Shown here piece after piece: positions 13,959-21,623 of a stretch of 64,000 nt of DNA. Numbering within the stretch: position 1 is the first letter of the stretch; each line of letters opens with the position of its first letter. Source of the stretch: a virus; IMG/VR virus record IMGVR_UViG_3300046837_000396, positions 1 through 64,000 of that record, one strand, 5' to 3'. The position numbers and the translations under genes were made by a program. The notes below the pieces were generated by a model that did not search any database, was not told where the DNA came from, and saw only the letters and a program-made list of their open reading frames with translations.

Positions 13959-14213
13959 CTACGCCCCGTAGGTCCCGTGGACGACCACCAGCTTCGCACC
14001 GTCGGGATGTCGGATGACACGCCGGACACAGCACCGGAGCTGGCAGAGCCGACACGCCGGGTCCGTGAACGCGCACGGAGTGACGAAACCGGCGGTCGGG
14101 CCCGCGTAGAGATTCCAGTTGTGATCGGTCTCCCGGACGTCGACGATCGGAAAGACCTCGACGAGATCGGGTTGAACACGCTCCCGATACCCGGGGCCGA
14201 GATCGAAGATCAT
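13959..14213 (-). CDS. Hypothetical Cys-rich protein, 84 aa
   Basis: N-terminal half beta-like (MIFDLGPGYRERVQPDLVEV), then TPCAFTDPACRLCQLRCCVR with five Cys, a likely metal site. Five bases separate it from the upstream stop. No family recognised. Confidence 0.75.
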   Translation of the reverse strand: MIFDLGPGYRERVQPDLVEVFPIVDVRETDHNWNLYAGPTAGFVTPCAFTDPACRLCQLRCCVRRVIRHPDGAKLVVVHGTYGA

Positions 14214-14217
14214 CGCG

Positions 14218-14418
14218 CTACTCGTCGCCCTGTCGGAACGGATGCCGGCAGAAGGTCCCGATCGCGACCATGAGCCCGTACCCGACGATCGCGGCCATCG
14301 CGGTCAGGGCCCACTCGCGGCCCGATCCCTCGCGGAAGATGCCGGGGCCCGATACCGCACACCCGGCGAAGAACCCGTAGAGGAACCGTCCTCCCGGCCA
14401 GTGTCGGGTTGGCTTCAT
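14218..14418 (-). CDS. Small membrane protein, 66 aa
   Basis: ATG overlaps the upstream stop (ATGA). Two hydrophobic segments, RFLYGFFAGCAVSGPGIF and LTAMAAIVGYGLMVAIGTFC, with a polar loop between. Probably an inner-membrane protein; role unknown. Confidence 0.72.
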   Translation of the reverse strand: MKPTRHWPGGRFLYGFFAGCAVSGPGIFREGSGREWALTAMAAIVGYGLMVAIGTFCRHPFRQGDE

Positions 14419-14621
14419 AGCCTGAGCCTGTCGAGCCCGTCACGGATCTTCCCGTGGCGGCGCATGTCTTGTTCGTTCCACCGAGCGTCTGTCTCGCGGT
14501 ACCGGAGCTCGATCCAGACCCATTCCTGCTCCGTCAGGCCGTCGGCCCCTACTTCTTCGAATCGCCGGAACGCTGCCTCGACCTCTTGGCGATGCCGGCC
14601 GAACCCTGCGCCGCGGGGCAT
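14415..14621 (-). CDS. Hypothetical protein, 68 aa
   Basis: Charged helical protein (EVEAAFRRFEEVGADGLTEQ, then EWVWIELRYRETDARWN). Start next to the upstream TAA (TAATG). No family recognised. Confidence 0.72.
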   Translation of the reverse strand: MPRGAGFGRHRQEVEAAFRRFEEVGADGLTEQEWVWIELRYRETDARWNEQDMRRHGKIRDGLDRLRL

Positions 14622-14821
14622 TACCGCGACACCTTTAGGACGATCCGACGATCCTGACAGGCTCGGATCTCGAGGTGTTCACGGTGCCGGACCGCTCGGT
14701 CCGCGCAGGGTCGGCACGACGGGATCGTGGCCGGGATCCCGTTGGTCGAGTTCGGCACCTTCAGATCGACGAGTGCGTCGCAGAAGTAGCAGCCGTTCCG
14801 GCGCCCGGTCCCGTCCTTCAT
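14621..14821 (-). CDS. Zinc-ribbon-like protein, 66 aa
   Basis: ATG at 14821 overlaps the upstream stop (ATGA). CYFCDALVDLK and, about 20 residues later, CRPCADRAVRHREH form a probable CxxC/CxxC zinc ribbon. Longer frames are shadow of the upstream gene. Function unknown. Confidence 0.75.
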   Translation of the reverse strand: MKDGTGRRNGCYFCDALVDLKVPNSTNGIPATIPSCRPCADRAVRHREHLEIRACQDRRIVLKVSR

Positions 14822-15342
14822 CTCGATACCCAACCTTGGTCGGACTTTATCCGAAGCTTGCCCTCCACCGCGCCGCGCGGCGCGGTGCCGAGGAGTCGGT
14901 GAGCGCCGTCGAGCGCCTTCTCGAGCGTCGTGTCGAAGACCCGCCAGATCCCGCGCTTCTCGGTCGCGGCGACGTCGACGTAATACTGAAGCTCGGGTTC
15001 CCACGCGACCTCGATGACGGCCGGGTTCCCAACGAAGTAACGTTCGCGGAACCACTGCCCGAGTCGATACCAGTCGCCCTCACCGGTCCAGAATAATTCC
15101 TCGAGACCGTCGAATCCCCATTCGAACGCGCACCTACTATCGAATCGTTCGACGACGAGCGCGTGATGGGGTTGGCGGGTAGTAGCTCGCCCGTCCGTGA
15201 CGATCGTAACGGCCCCGAGGGGGCAGTAGGTTCGGCTCAGTAGATCGTGAAGGCCCCAGTTAGCGCCGATCCGCCATCCCCTCCGGATCGCGTGCTCGCA
15301 GAACGCCTCGAGTTCCCGCCTGACGAGTTCGATCGACTTCAT
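14818..15342 (-). CDS. Hypothetical protein, 174 aa
   Basis: ATG at 15342 overlaps the upstream stop (ATGA). N-terminal helix MKSIELVRRELEAFCEHAIR, a Trp/Phe-rich centre (SRCAFEWGFDGLEELFWTGE), and a C-terminus interrupted by palindrome copy 3, read as TAPRGAV. No family recognised. Confidence 0.75.
   Translation of the reverse strand: MKSIELVRRELEAFCEHAIRRGWRIGANWGLHDLLSRTYCPLGAVTIVTDGRATTRQPHHALVVERFDSRCAFEWGFDGLEELFWTGEGDWYRLGQWFRERYFVGNPAVIEVAWEPELQYYVDVAATEKRGIWRVFDTTLEKALDGAHRLLGTAPRGAVEGKLRIKSDQGWVSR
14867..14886. repeat. Dispersed 20-bp palindrome, copy 3
   Basis: Perfect copy near the 3' end of the gene at 14818, translated T-A-P-R-G-A-V. Confidence 0.9.
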
Positions 15343-15527
15343 CGATACACCGGCGGGTGCGCCTCGACGGCTTCGATCACGAACCGCGCGTTGGCGAACC
15401 ATTCGGCCTTCTCGTCGTTCGTCAGCGCGTCGAACTCCCGATACGTGAGCCCATACGGGACAAGCTTCTCCCGCGAGAACCGATAGAGCTTCTGCGCGAC
15501 CAGTACGACTCGTTCTTCCTCACCCAT
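15339..15527 (-). CDS. Hypothetical protein, 62 aa
   Basis: MGEEERVVLVAQKLYRFSRE, then GLTYREFDALTNDEKAEWFA. Soluble helical protein without recognised family. A GCGCCAT motif lies 25 nt upstream and AAAGTGAGG about 6 nt upstream of the ATG. Confidence 0.75.
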   Translation of the reverse strand: MGEEERVVLVAQKLYRFSREKLVPYGLTYREFDALTNDEKAEWFANARFVIEAVEAHPPVYR

Positions 15528-15534
15528 CAGGACC

Positions 15535-15882
15535 TCACTTTACCCGCCTGAGATGGCGCTGCTTACGCTTCCCGCTTCCGTCGCAGTCCCGGCACAGCAC
15601 GATCCCGGAGTCGTCCGGATAACGGGACGGGCCCTCGACTTCGCCGTCGCCGGCGCACTTCGGGCAGATCCCGCTCTCGAGTTGAGGCGAACCCTTCAGC
15701 CGTTCGATCTGGTCCGCGAGGTCGTCGAGTTCCCCGTGAAGGAACGCGTCCATGTGCTGGCCCCGCGCGACGTCGCCCGCGATCTCGAGCAGCGCCCCGT
15801 GGAGGCCACTCGACGGGCTGTACTGGTGCGCACGATCGATCAGGTACGCGAGCGCCGCGTCCTCCTGCCGGAGCCCGCTCAT
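15535..15882 (-). CDS. Hypothetical protein with DnaJ-type zinc motif, 115 aa
   Basis: ATG at 15882 overlaps the upstream stop (ATGA). The N-terminal 75 residues are helical; residues about 77-108 carry CPKCAGDGEVEGPS and CRDCDGSGKRK, two CxxCxGxG repeats as in DnaJ zinc fingers. A protein-binding or RNA-binding role is plausible. Confidence 0.75.
   Translation of the reverse strand: MSGLRQEDAALAYLIDRAHQYSPSSGLHGALLEIAGDVARGQHMDAFLHGELDDLADQIERLKGSPQLESGICPKCAGDGEVEGPSRYPDDSGIVLCRDCDGSGKRKQRHLRRVK
15553..15559 (-). promoter_or_regulatory. Motif GCGCCAT near gene start
   Basis: 25 nt before the ATG at 15527, within the last codons of the gene at 15535. Confidence 0.45.
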
Positions 15883-16100
15883 ATCCGTCGCTCCGCGGGG
15901 GCCCAGAAGATCCGTAGGCAGTAGGAGCATTTCCCGAACAGGATCGCGAAGTGCTGGGTCGTCGCAACCGTCATCGGAATGATGATTGGGTTCCCGCACC
16001 CGCACGCAACCGCGCTACCGCGGGCGACCGGTACGATCTCGGTGACCGGATGCGAGGGTGCGAGCTCACGCGCGATCATCTCGGCCAGGATGGCACTCAC
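15879..16100 (-). CDS. Hypothetical protein with CGCG/CSYC motifs, 73 aa
   Basis: GTG start, GTGA overlap. VACGCGNPIIIPM and, twenty residues on, GKCSYCLRIFWAP are paired Cys motifs consistent with one zinc ion in a rubredoxin-like ribbon. No family recognised. Confidence 0.72.
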   Translation of the reverse strand: MSAILAEMIARELAPSHPVTEIVPVARGSAVACGCGNPIIIPMTVATTQHFAILFGKCSYCLRIFWAPAERRI

Positions 16101-16459
16101 GACGCGTCCATCCGAACCAATAACGCGACCCGCTCGTCATGCCGGAGCCTGTCGACGTACCGGAGTGCCGACGCCTGCTCGGTCAGGAGGGACAAGCCCT
16201 CGGCTAGTGCTGCTTCGCGTTGCCGCTCGAGAGCTACCCTGATCCGGGACGCCTCGAGCGCGTGCTCGTGGTACGGGATCCACTCATCGGTTTCGCGGAA
16301 CCAGAACCCCGGGAACTCCCGAAGCGTCAGCTCAATCAAAACCGCGAATACCAAGTAGGGGCGCAGGACTTCTTCCCGACAACACTCTCGGGGTCCCGTC
16401 GCGGGGATGCGCCCCGTCATCACTTCCGGTAAGACGAGCTTCACGGTCGGGTACGTCAC
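16097..16459 (-). CDS. Hypothetical protein, 120 aa
   Basis: GTG start, GTGA overlap. Mixed sequence with a hydrophobic stretch LRPYLVFAVLIELTLREF and a long C-terminal helix (ASRIRVALERQREAALAEGL). No family recognised. Confidence 0.72.
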   Translation of the reverse strand: MTYPTVKLVLPEVMTGRIPATGPRECCREEVLRPYLVFAVLIELTLREFPGFWFRETDEWIPYHEHALEASRIRVALERQREAALAEGLSLLTEQASALRYVDRLRHDERVALLVRMDAS

Positions 16460-16863
16460 TTCCGGCCCCCCTTCGTTACGTTCGGGATCTCGTCCGGCAC
16501 CCGCGACGGGACCGCGTCGTCGCCGAGTCCTGCTTGCTCGCGCAACACCTCGAGCGTGGTGTTGTTGAGGAACCGATCCGACGCGATACCAAGTCGCTCG
16601 AACACTTGGTCGACAATCCGAACCGCGGCGGCACTCCCAACGATGAATCGCGGCGGGGCTTCTCGTTCTACCCGGCGCTGCTCCTCGTGGATCTGTATCA
16701 GGCAGTGCGGGATGAGGTCGATGAGTTCCCGCGCCTCCTGCTGGAGTGCCGGCAGCTCGCAGTGGTCGGTCGCAGAGAGGAGTCGTTGGAGCGCTGTCGC
16801 GAATGCGGCGCGGATCCGGTGGGCCTCCTGAAGGGTGGTCGGGATCTGGTGTTGTCTAGACAT
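16456..16863 (-). CDS. Hypothetical protein, 135 aa, start inside operator
   Basis: The ATG at 16863 is the first triplet of a sequence holding a perfect TGTCTAGACA palindrome (16853-16862), so a regulator of P1-P5 bound here could block transcription or occlude initiation. The protein is helical (TLQEAHRIRAAFATALQRLL, QQEARELIDLIPHCLIQIHE). No family recognised. Confidence 0.75.
   Translation of the reverse strand: MSRQHQIPTTLQEAHRIRAAFATALQRLLSATDHCELPALQQEARELIDLIPHCLIQIHEEQRRVEREAPPRFIVGSAAAVRIVDQVFERLGIASDRFLNNTTLEVLREQAGLGDDAVPSRVPDEIPNVTKGGRK
16853..16862. promoter_or_regulatory. Single perfect operator TGTCTAGACA
   Basis: Perfect 10-bp palindrome overlapping the start codon of the gene at 16456. 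No second site and no convincing -10 box nearby. Confidence 0.55.
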
Positions 16864-16869
16864 CGTAAG

Positions 16870-17199
16870 TCAGATGACGCATACGGGACCCGCCAGCACT
16901 TGAAGCACGAATGGGTAGTCGTTGCCGATTGGCCCGAGCTGAGCGGTCCCGATCCAAAGTTTGGACTCCAATACCGTACCGGGTTCGGCTGTAGGGTCGG
17001 GCGCGCAGAACCATTCGCCCGTCGTGACGAGCTGGAAGCTCTGTCGGCACTTCTGCTTTCGATCGAGACGATGCCGGCACCACAGCACGACGCTATCGCG
17101 CTGGACCCCAACCCGGTACTCTTCCGGTAGATACGGGAACTCGAGCGTCACGACCGCCGGGTCGTCGCCGAGCTGATACTTAAAGATGACTTGCTCCAT
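16870..17199 (-). CDS. Hypothetical protein, 109 aa
   Basis: ATG at 17199 is preferred over one at 17265, whose extra residues overlap the upstream gene. Beta-rich start MEQVIFKYQLGDDPAVVTLE, later VVLWCRHRLDRKQKCRQSF. The C-terminal part LVTTGEWFCAPD is conserved-looking. No family recognised; pairs with the next gene, which has a similar style. Confidence 0.72.
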   Translation of the reverse strand: MEQVIFKYQLGDDPAVVTLEFPYLPEEYRVGVQRDSVVLWCRHRLDRKQKCRQSFQLVTTGEWFCAPDPTAEPGTVLESKLWIGTAQLGPIGNDYPFVLQVLAGPVCVI

Positions 17200-17203
17200 C
17201 GGA

Positions 17204-17446
17204 TCAGAACTGAACGGGGTTCGCGGGATCGCGAGGCCGCCATCGGACGCAGCATCCGAGCTCACCGATGCTCGGCACGAGATGCACGACCCCTTCTTGG
17301 TCCACGATCCGGTGGGTCGTCTTTCCCACGAATAGGGTTTTGGGGGTTTGGATCCTGTAGGTTCTGTAGATCCTGACCTGCCCGACCCCCGGGATTAGCC
17401 ACTCGTATTCCCGCCACAACTCACTCGAGATATCTTTGGGTTCCAT
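17204..17446 (-). CDS. Hypothetical protein, 80 aa, recurrent phage type
   Basis: Contains VRIYRTYRIQTPKTLFVGKT followed by THRIVDQEGVVHLVPS and a Cys pair near the C-terminus. The THR-V-D--GV-H-VP pattern recurs in small proteins of many dsDNA phages, but has no assigned function. A GGAGG-like sequence precedes the ATG. Confidence 0.75.
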   Translation of the reverse strand: MEPKDISSELWREYEWLIPGVGQVRIYRTYRIQTPKTLFVGKTTHRIVDQEGVVHLVPSIGELGCCVRWRPRDPANPVQF

Positions 17447-17480
17447 CAGAACCTCCTGGTTCGGGACGAGATGACGCCCG

Positions 17481-17840
17481 TTACTTCTTCGGACCGAACA
17501 GGGCAGCGTCGATATCGCGGAGCGTCCTGATGGCGGGTGATTCGGTGCTCACGTACAGGCCGGGGGCCACTTGAGTAGTGCGGGCGAACCGGTCGATGCG
17601 CGCCAGATAGGTCCGGATCACCAAGAGGGCTCGGCGGCAGCCGGTCGAGAGTTCCCGGATTCGGGCGGCCTGGCGGGCGATGATCTGGTCTTGGGCGGTC
17701 GTGAGGTTCTGGAGGTCCCGGAACTTCGCGTCGATCAAGCGGTTCTCCCGCTGGAGTCGGTCCCGGTCGGCTTCGAGGAATCCCGAGCGGGCGCGTTCGT
17801 CGAGTAGTTCGTTAGCTAGTTCCGCGCCGCGAATGGTCAT
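17481..17840 (-). CDS. Hypothetical coiled-coil protein, 119 aa
   Basis: ATG at 17840 overlaps the upstream stop (ATGA). Residues 5-70 form a likely coiled coil (ANELLDERARSGFLEADRDR, then LTTAQDQIIARQAARIRELS). No family recognised. Confidence 0.75.
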   Translation of the reverse strand: MTIRGAELANELLDERARSGFLEADRDRLQRENRLIDAKFRDLQNLTTAQDQIIARQAARIRELSTGCRRALLVIRTYLARIDRFARTTQVAPGLYVSTESPAIRTLRDIDAALFGPKK

Positions 17841-18118
17841 GCGGGATCCCTCCGGTATCGGGTGACGCGGCAGCCCGGGACGAGGCGCGCGACCGTAAGA
17901 GCGCCGTCGGGACCGGTGTCGCGCTCGTAGCAGCCGAGGAGCTTCCCCTCGTGATGGATCGCCCATAAGAACTCGTTCTTGTCTTCCCGTTTCGGAACGA
18001 CGTGACACCTGCAACCGCATGGAGTTCGGGCGCGGGAGATATAACTTTTGCCGTGAAAAACGATCGCGCAGTGACGGTTGTCGCGACAGATTGGGCAGAT
18101 AGGAGGTTGGGTACTCAT
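17837..18118 (-). CDS. Zinc-binding-type protein, 93 aa
   Basis: N-terminus MSTQPPICPICRDNRHCAIV, then TPCGCRCHVV, so at least five Cys and a His can form metal sites. The C-terminal half (FLWAIHHEGKLLGCYERDTG) looks like a small beta domain. ATG overlaps the upstream stop (ATGA). Confidence 0.75.
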   Translation of the reverse strand: MSTQPPICPICRDNRHCAIVFHGKSYISRARTPCGCRCHVVPKREDKNEFLWAIHHEGKLLGCYERDTGPDGALTVARLVPGCRVTRYRRDPA

Positions 18119-18420
18119 CGGGCCAGCTGATCCTCTACTGCGCTCCGGACCCGATCCCGAAGCCGTGCCGCGACCCCGACCGCTAGCCCCGGGGCGTCAA
18201 GAGTGGCGCCGTCGGCATCAACTTCCCGTACGAACTCGAAGTGCGTGCTGGTGGCGAACTTCCCGCCGTGCCGAACCGTCAGGCTCGCGGTCAACAACCA
18301 CCCCGGCGAGCATCCTGCTTCCCGGGGGGCCGGTCGGATCCCGACCCCGAGGCCCTCTGCCTGTAGGGCGTCGGCCGCGAGACCCGCAACGACGAGCGAC
18401 CTATGGGCGAACCCGCTCAT
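18115..18420 (-). CDS. Hypothetical protein, 101 aa
   Basis: ATG overlaps the upstream stop (ATGA). Alternating Ala/Gly/Val-rich segments (LVVAGLAADALQAEGLGVGI) and a C-terminal helix (AARLRDRVRSAVEDQLAR). No family recognised. Confidence 0.72.
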   Translation of the reverse strand: MSGFAHRSLVVAGLAADALQAEGLGVGIRPAPREAGCSPGWLLTASLTVRHGGKFATSTHFEFVREVDADGATLDAPGLAVGVAARLRDRVRSAVEDQLAR

Positions 18421-18689
18421 GCAGAATGGTCTCCGGCCGGATCACCCCCAAGCTCGCTGTCTTCGGCTCCGTTGTTCGGATCCGGATCCGGAACTTCTGA
18501 CCGGCCATAATCGCACCGTTGGATCTTCCCCGGAAGGACATTTGGACCACTGATGATCTGGAAGTACTCCAACGGGCAAAGGTGCCGGTAGTGCTGCTCC
18601 GCGAAGGTCTCGAGAGCGGCATCCCGATCGAACGGGTGATCCGGTAGCGCGACGGAGCGGCCGAGACACCCGGGGCAATAGATCACCAT
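18417..18689 (-). CDS. Hypothetical protein with zinc motif, 90 aa
   Basis: MVIYCPGCLGRSVALPDH carries CPGC, and a third Cys follows in HLCPLEYFQ, consistent with a small zinc-binding fold like that in the gene at 17837. The C-terminus is acidic and likely disordered. Start four bases after the upstream stop region. Confidence 0.72.
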   Translation of the reverse strand: MVIYCPGCLGRSVALPDHPFDRDAALETFAEQHYRHLCPLEYFQIISGPNVLPGKIQRCDYGRSEVPDPDPNNGAEDSELGGDPAGDHSA

Positions 18690-18690
18690 C

Positions 18691-18945
18691 CTATACCTCC
18701 TGACCGCGCCGCGCGGCGCGGTGGATAAGGGTCGCGACTACGGCCTTCCGCGCGGCCGACCGGGTAGGAGCGGCGATCAAGAGGAGCGGGCGGGAGCCGT
18801 CCGGCATGATGGGGCGGCACGCGACCGCCTCGAGCAGCCGCTGCGGCACCATCGCGTCAGGGTCCGAGGTAAAGTGGCCGTACTGGAAGCGCGGTAGGCC
18901 GGCCTTCCGCATGATTCTTCTGTGGCGACGTCGACGGGGGTTCAT
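18691..18945 (-). CDS. Hypothetical basic protein, 84 aa
   Basis: Begins MNPRRRRHRRIMRKAGLPRF, a highly basic N-terminus that could bind nucleic acid. The C-terminus is formed by palindrome copy 4, read as HRAARRG, four residues before the stop. The ATG lies eight bases after a GCGCCAT motif and overlaps the Dam stop (ATGA). Confidence 0.72.
   Translation of the reverse strand: MNPRRRRHRRIMRKAGLPRFQYGHFTSDPDAMVPQRLLEAVACRPIMPDGSRPLLLIAAPTRSAARKAVVATLIHRAARRGQEV
18703..18722. repeat. Dispersed 20-bp palindrome, copy 4
   Basis: Perfect copy at the very 3' end of the gene at 18691, translated H-R-A-A-R-R-G. Confidence 0.9.
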
Positions 18946-19775
18946 AGGTTCGGATGGCGCACCAGGATCTCGCGGGCCGGTTCCCGCTTGGTTCCGGATG
19001 CGGCGATCGAACGCCGGGCCACGATTGGGTCGATCCGGTAGCGCCGGTAAAGGTGGCGGGCCTCGGGGGTATCGGAGTTCGACAACAGGACGGTCGCGCC
19101 GGCGCGCGCGCAGCGGTCGAAGGTCGCGGCGAGTTCTTCTTGGTCGGCGGGCCCGAACCCATCGGGGCAGAACCCGACGTAGTTGGCGGTCGCGGAAGTC
19201 GGCACGTAGGGTGGATCCAGGTACACGAGGTCCCCGGGCCCGACCTGCTTGAGGGTTTCGGCGTAGTGTTGATTCGTAATCGACACGCCCTGGAGCGCTT
19301 TTGAGACCTCCCGGAGGTTCGGCGCGTCGACGATGCTGGGTGTCTTTTGCTTCCCGTACGGGACGTTGAACTGGCCCTTTTGGTTCACCCGATAGAGCCC
19401 GTTGAAGCAGAGCCGGTTCAGGTAGATGGTTCGGGCCGCGCGATCCGCGACCGTCATACCGGCAGTCGCGACGTCGATCGCCCTGACGTGTTCATACTCG
19501 ACCCGCGAGGTCTTGAACGAAAGCAGCCGGAGCGACACGACGAGTTCGTCGACGTGATCCCGGATCGCGACCCAGCAGTCCGCGACGTCAGAATTCAGGT
19601 CACCGAGGAAGGTCCTCCCACCGATTCGGTCGCCCGGTGAGAGCGCGAGAAAGACGGCACCACCTCCGAGGAACGGCTCGTAGTAGTCCCGATACCCGGG
19701 CGAGAACCGAGCGAGGATCTCGGGCACTAGTGCCCGCTTTCCGCCGGCCCACTTTAGGAACGGATGGGGAACCAA
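18942..19775 (-). CDS. dam: DNA adenine methyltransferase (Dam type)
   Basis: N6-adenine methylase, probably acting on GATC. Order of motifs fits the alpha class: FLKWAGGKR at the N-terminus, EPFLGGGAVF (S-adenosylmethionine site), FLGDLNSDV, NRLCFNGLYRVN with KQKTPSI, and the catalytic YLDPPYVP near residue 185. Length 277 aa is typical for Dam. TTG start, four bases after the upstream TAA. GATC clusters in the putative origin at 54704-54903, so methylation could time or mark replication; protection from host nucleases is the alternative. Confidence 0.95.
   Translation of the reverse strand: MVPHPFLKWAGGKRALVPEILARFSPGYRDYYEPFLGGGAVFLALSPGDRIGGRTFLGDLNSDVADCWVAIRDHVDELVVSLRLLSFKTSRVEYEHVRAIDVATAGMTVADRAARTIYLNRLCFNGLYRVNQKGQFNVPYGKQKTPSIVDAPNLREVSKALQGVSITNQHYAETLKQVGPGDLVYLDPPYVPTSATANYVGFCPDGFGPADQEELAATFDRCARAGATVLLSNSDTPEARHLYRRYRIDPIVARRSIAASGTKREPAREILVRHPNL
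18954..18960 (-). promoter_or_regulatory. Start-associated motif GCGCCAT
   Basis: 8 nt before the ATG at 18945, within the last codons of the Dam gene. Confidence 0.6.
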
Positions 19776-20546
19776 TTACGAATCCGTCTTCAGTGCGGCG
19801 CGGATCAACGTTCGCGTCGGTGCATCATCACCAAATCCAGATTCGGATAGTCTTTCATCCGCAACCAATAGAGCCTCCGTCAGCTCTCGCACCCGTGCTT
19901 CGGCGGCTTCGGCGCGCTCTGACGCGTTTAGGTACATCCGACACAAGTCGGCAGGTCGGTGCAGATTAGCGATTCGCTGCACGTCGGCGTCACTCAACAC
20001 CGCCCCATCGGCCGCATCCTGAGACCCGACAGCGCCGATCGGCCTGGTCTTCCTCCCCGCCTCCGCTTTCGCCTTCAGCGCATCAACGATTACTTCGTCG
20101 CTGGGGTCGACAGGTGGGACAGCGGCGCACTTTGGTCCGGCAAAGCAACCAATCTTCCCGCAATAGCCGCAGATGCGATTGTCGGCGCGCGATTCATTGC
20201 GGGCGCGTAAACCATCGAGGCACTTCGTGTGAATCCCATACCAGGCAGTCGTGCCGCGCACGCGCAATCGGAACTCGCTATCGCACGCCGTTCGGTAGCA
20301 AGCGACACAGGTGAGTTCTGGATCGGTCGTCTCCATTAGATCGAACGTGATTGTCGGTCGATCGGCGCGCGTGGCTTTCACGTAGCGAACATGAGCGTCG
20401 TTGCCGATAGATTCGTACTGCTGCGTACTGTCAAGCGAATCCCATACATTATAGAGCGTACCTTTTCGGTACGTTACCCATACTTCATCCAGCGCCGCCT
20501 GCTCCGGAGTGGCTTCTAGAGACACGCGAGGTTTTCGATCTCCCAT
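19776..20546 (-). CDS. Hypothetical Cys-rich protein in lower-GC segment, 256 aa
   Basis: ATG at 20546 (MGDRKPRVSLEATPEQAALD) overlaps the upstream gene by 31 nt. It has two Cys clusters: ELTCVACYRTACDS near residue 85 and RICGYCGKIGCFAGPKC near residue 130, followed by a long Ala/Glu-rich helix. Base composition (about half GC by eye) is clearly lower than in neighbouring genes, which suggests recent transfer. No family recognised; it may be a zinc-ribbon DNA- or RNA-binding protein. Confidence 0.75.
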   Translation of the reverse strand: MGDRKPRVSLEATPEQAALDEVWVTYRKGTLYNVWDSLDSTQQYESIGNDAHVRYVKATRADRPTITFDLMETTDPELTCVACYRTACDSEFRLRVRGTTAWYGIHTKCLDGLRARNESRADNRICGYCGKIGCFAGPKCAAVPPVDPSDEVIVDALKAKAEAGRKTRPIGAVGSQDAADGAVLSDADVQRIANLHRPADLCRMYLNASERAEAAEARVRELTEALLVADERLSESGFGDDAPTRTLIRAALKTDS

Positions 20547-20953
20547 AGGGCCCTCCAGTAGAGTGCGGCCCGCTCGTGGGCCTCCCGCCAATGGCGTACC
20601 GCTCCGATGTAGCGGCCGAACGATAGGGTTGGGTGCGCCCAGTCGAGGCGCGCGACGTAGCGGTCCCGGGCCGCCTTGGCCTGCCGGTAGAGGGGTCCGC
20701 ACTGCGCGGCTCTCCCGTTCCGGTCCGAGAGCCCAAACGCCCCCATGCCGCCAAGGCCCGCGACCCGGCAATCCTCGACCTCGCGGCGAAACGTCGACTC
20801 GCGGGCCGCGATCACGACGAGCGCGGCCGCCTCTTCGGTCGATTCCGCGACTGCCGCGATCGCGCACGCGTACCGCTCCGCTTGGCCCTCGGGGGCCCGC
20901 ATGGGGGCCGGGAGCGCCAGGATCGCGAGCAGGACTGCCTCGGCCGTAACCAT
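20516..20953 (-). CDS. Secreted lysozyme-like/transglycosylase-like protein
   Basis: ATG at 20953 (TGATG with the upstream stop) gives a hydrophobic leader, MVTAEAVLLAILALPAPMRA. Mature part contains VVIAARESTFRREVED, with a candidate catalytic Glu, and GLGGMGAFGLSDRN, resembling the E-S-x-F and G-x-G-x-FGL motifs of SLT-type muramidases. 145 aa. It would act in the envelope, perhaps early as a wall-opening enzyme or as an accessory to the endolysin at 2812. Assignment is by pattern only. Confidence 0.65.
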   Translation of the reverse strand: MVTAEAVLLAILALPAPMRAPEGQAERYACAIAAVAESTEEAAALVVIAARESTFRREVEDCRVAGLGGMGAFGLSDRNGRAAQCGPLYRQAKAARDRYVARLDWAHPTLSFGRYIGAVRHWREAHERAALYWRALWEIENLACL

Positions 20954-21318
20954 CAGGGGTGACCGAACGGGATCCCGCGGATGATCCGGCAAGTCCCGCA
21001 GGCCCAGCTCCCGTTGAGATTCGCCGAATCCCGATAGTGGTTATCGCACCCGCAGAAGCAACATGCCGCGAGGTGTTCGATTACGTCGATTCTCGATAGC
21101 GGTACGAACAAGAAGTCGATGTCGCTAAACATGCCCTTCAGGGCAGTCTGAAGTTGCTCGCGGCTCCGATGCCCTACTCCTCCCGAGACCATCCATCGAT
21201 CCGGGAGCCCTACCCGGTACGTGAGCGGATACGCTTCCAGTACGATCTCCGCCTTCGCTTCCGGGATCTCGAACCCCTTCAGGAACTCTTCGATCTCGTC
21301 CGAGAACGCGCCCCTCAT
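20953..21318 (-). CDS. Hypothetical protein with C-terminal zinc motif, 121 aa
   Basis: ATG at 21318 follows the upstream stop as TGATG. N-terminal helix MRGAFSDEIEEFLKGFEIPE; C-terminal CCFCGCDNHYRDSANLNGSW then CGTCRII, a CxxC/CxxC ribbon. No family recognised. Confidence 0.75.
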   Translation of the reverse strand: MRGAFSDEIEEFLKGFEIPEAKAEIVLEAYPLTYRVGLPDRWMVSGGVGHRSREQLQTALKGMFSDIDFLFVPLSRIDVIEHLAACCFCGCDNHYRDSANLNGSWACGTCRIIRGIPFGHP

Positions 21319-21623
21319 CAGAACCTCCCCTTGTAGGGCGCGACGTCGAACGGTACCTGTTTTCGACCCCGTCGGGGTTTCGTAACGAATAGGAGCCGCC
21401 CGAGCTCGGGACGCTCGTACCGGACGCTGGCGCTTCTGCCCGCCCACAGAACCGTGAACCAACCCGCGCAGGTCGCGTACGTGACGTGGCCGATCTCGCC
21501 CCGCGGGACCGTCCCGTACGAGGCTCGTGCGCTTCCGTCCTGCGGCACGACCGCACTAAAGGTCTCGTGGTCGATCTTCGCCTCAACCTCGTCGTCGAGT
21601 TCGGGGGTCGGGTACGAGCACAT
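21318..21623 (-). CDS. Hypothetical protein, 101 aa
   Basis: ATG at 21623 follows the upstream TAA as TAATG. Beta-rich sequence (ETFSAVVPQDGSARASYGTV, VTYATCAGWFTVLWAGRSAS) and a basic C-terminus (KPRRGRKQVPFD). No family recognised. Confidence 0.7.
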   Translation of the reverse strand: MCSYPTPELDDEVEAKIDHETFSAVVPQDGSARASYGTVPRGEIGHVTYATCAGWFTVLWAGRSASVRYERPELGRLLFVTKPRRGRKQVPFDVAPYKGRF

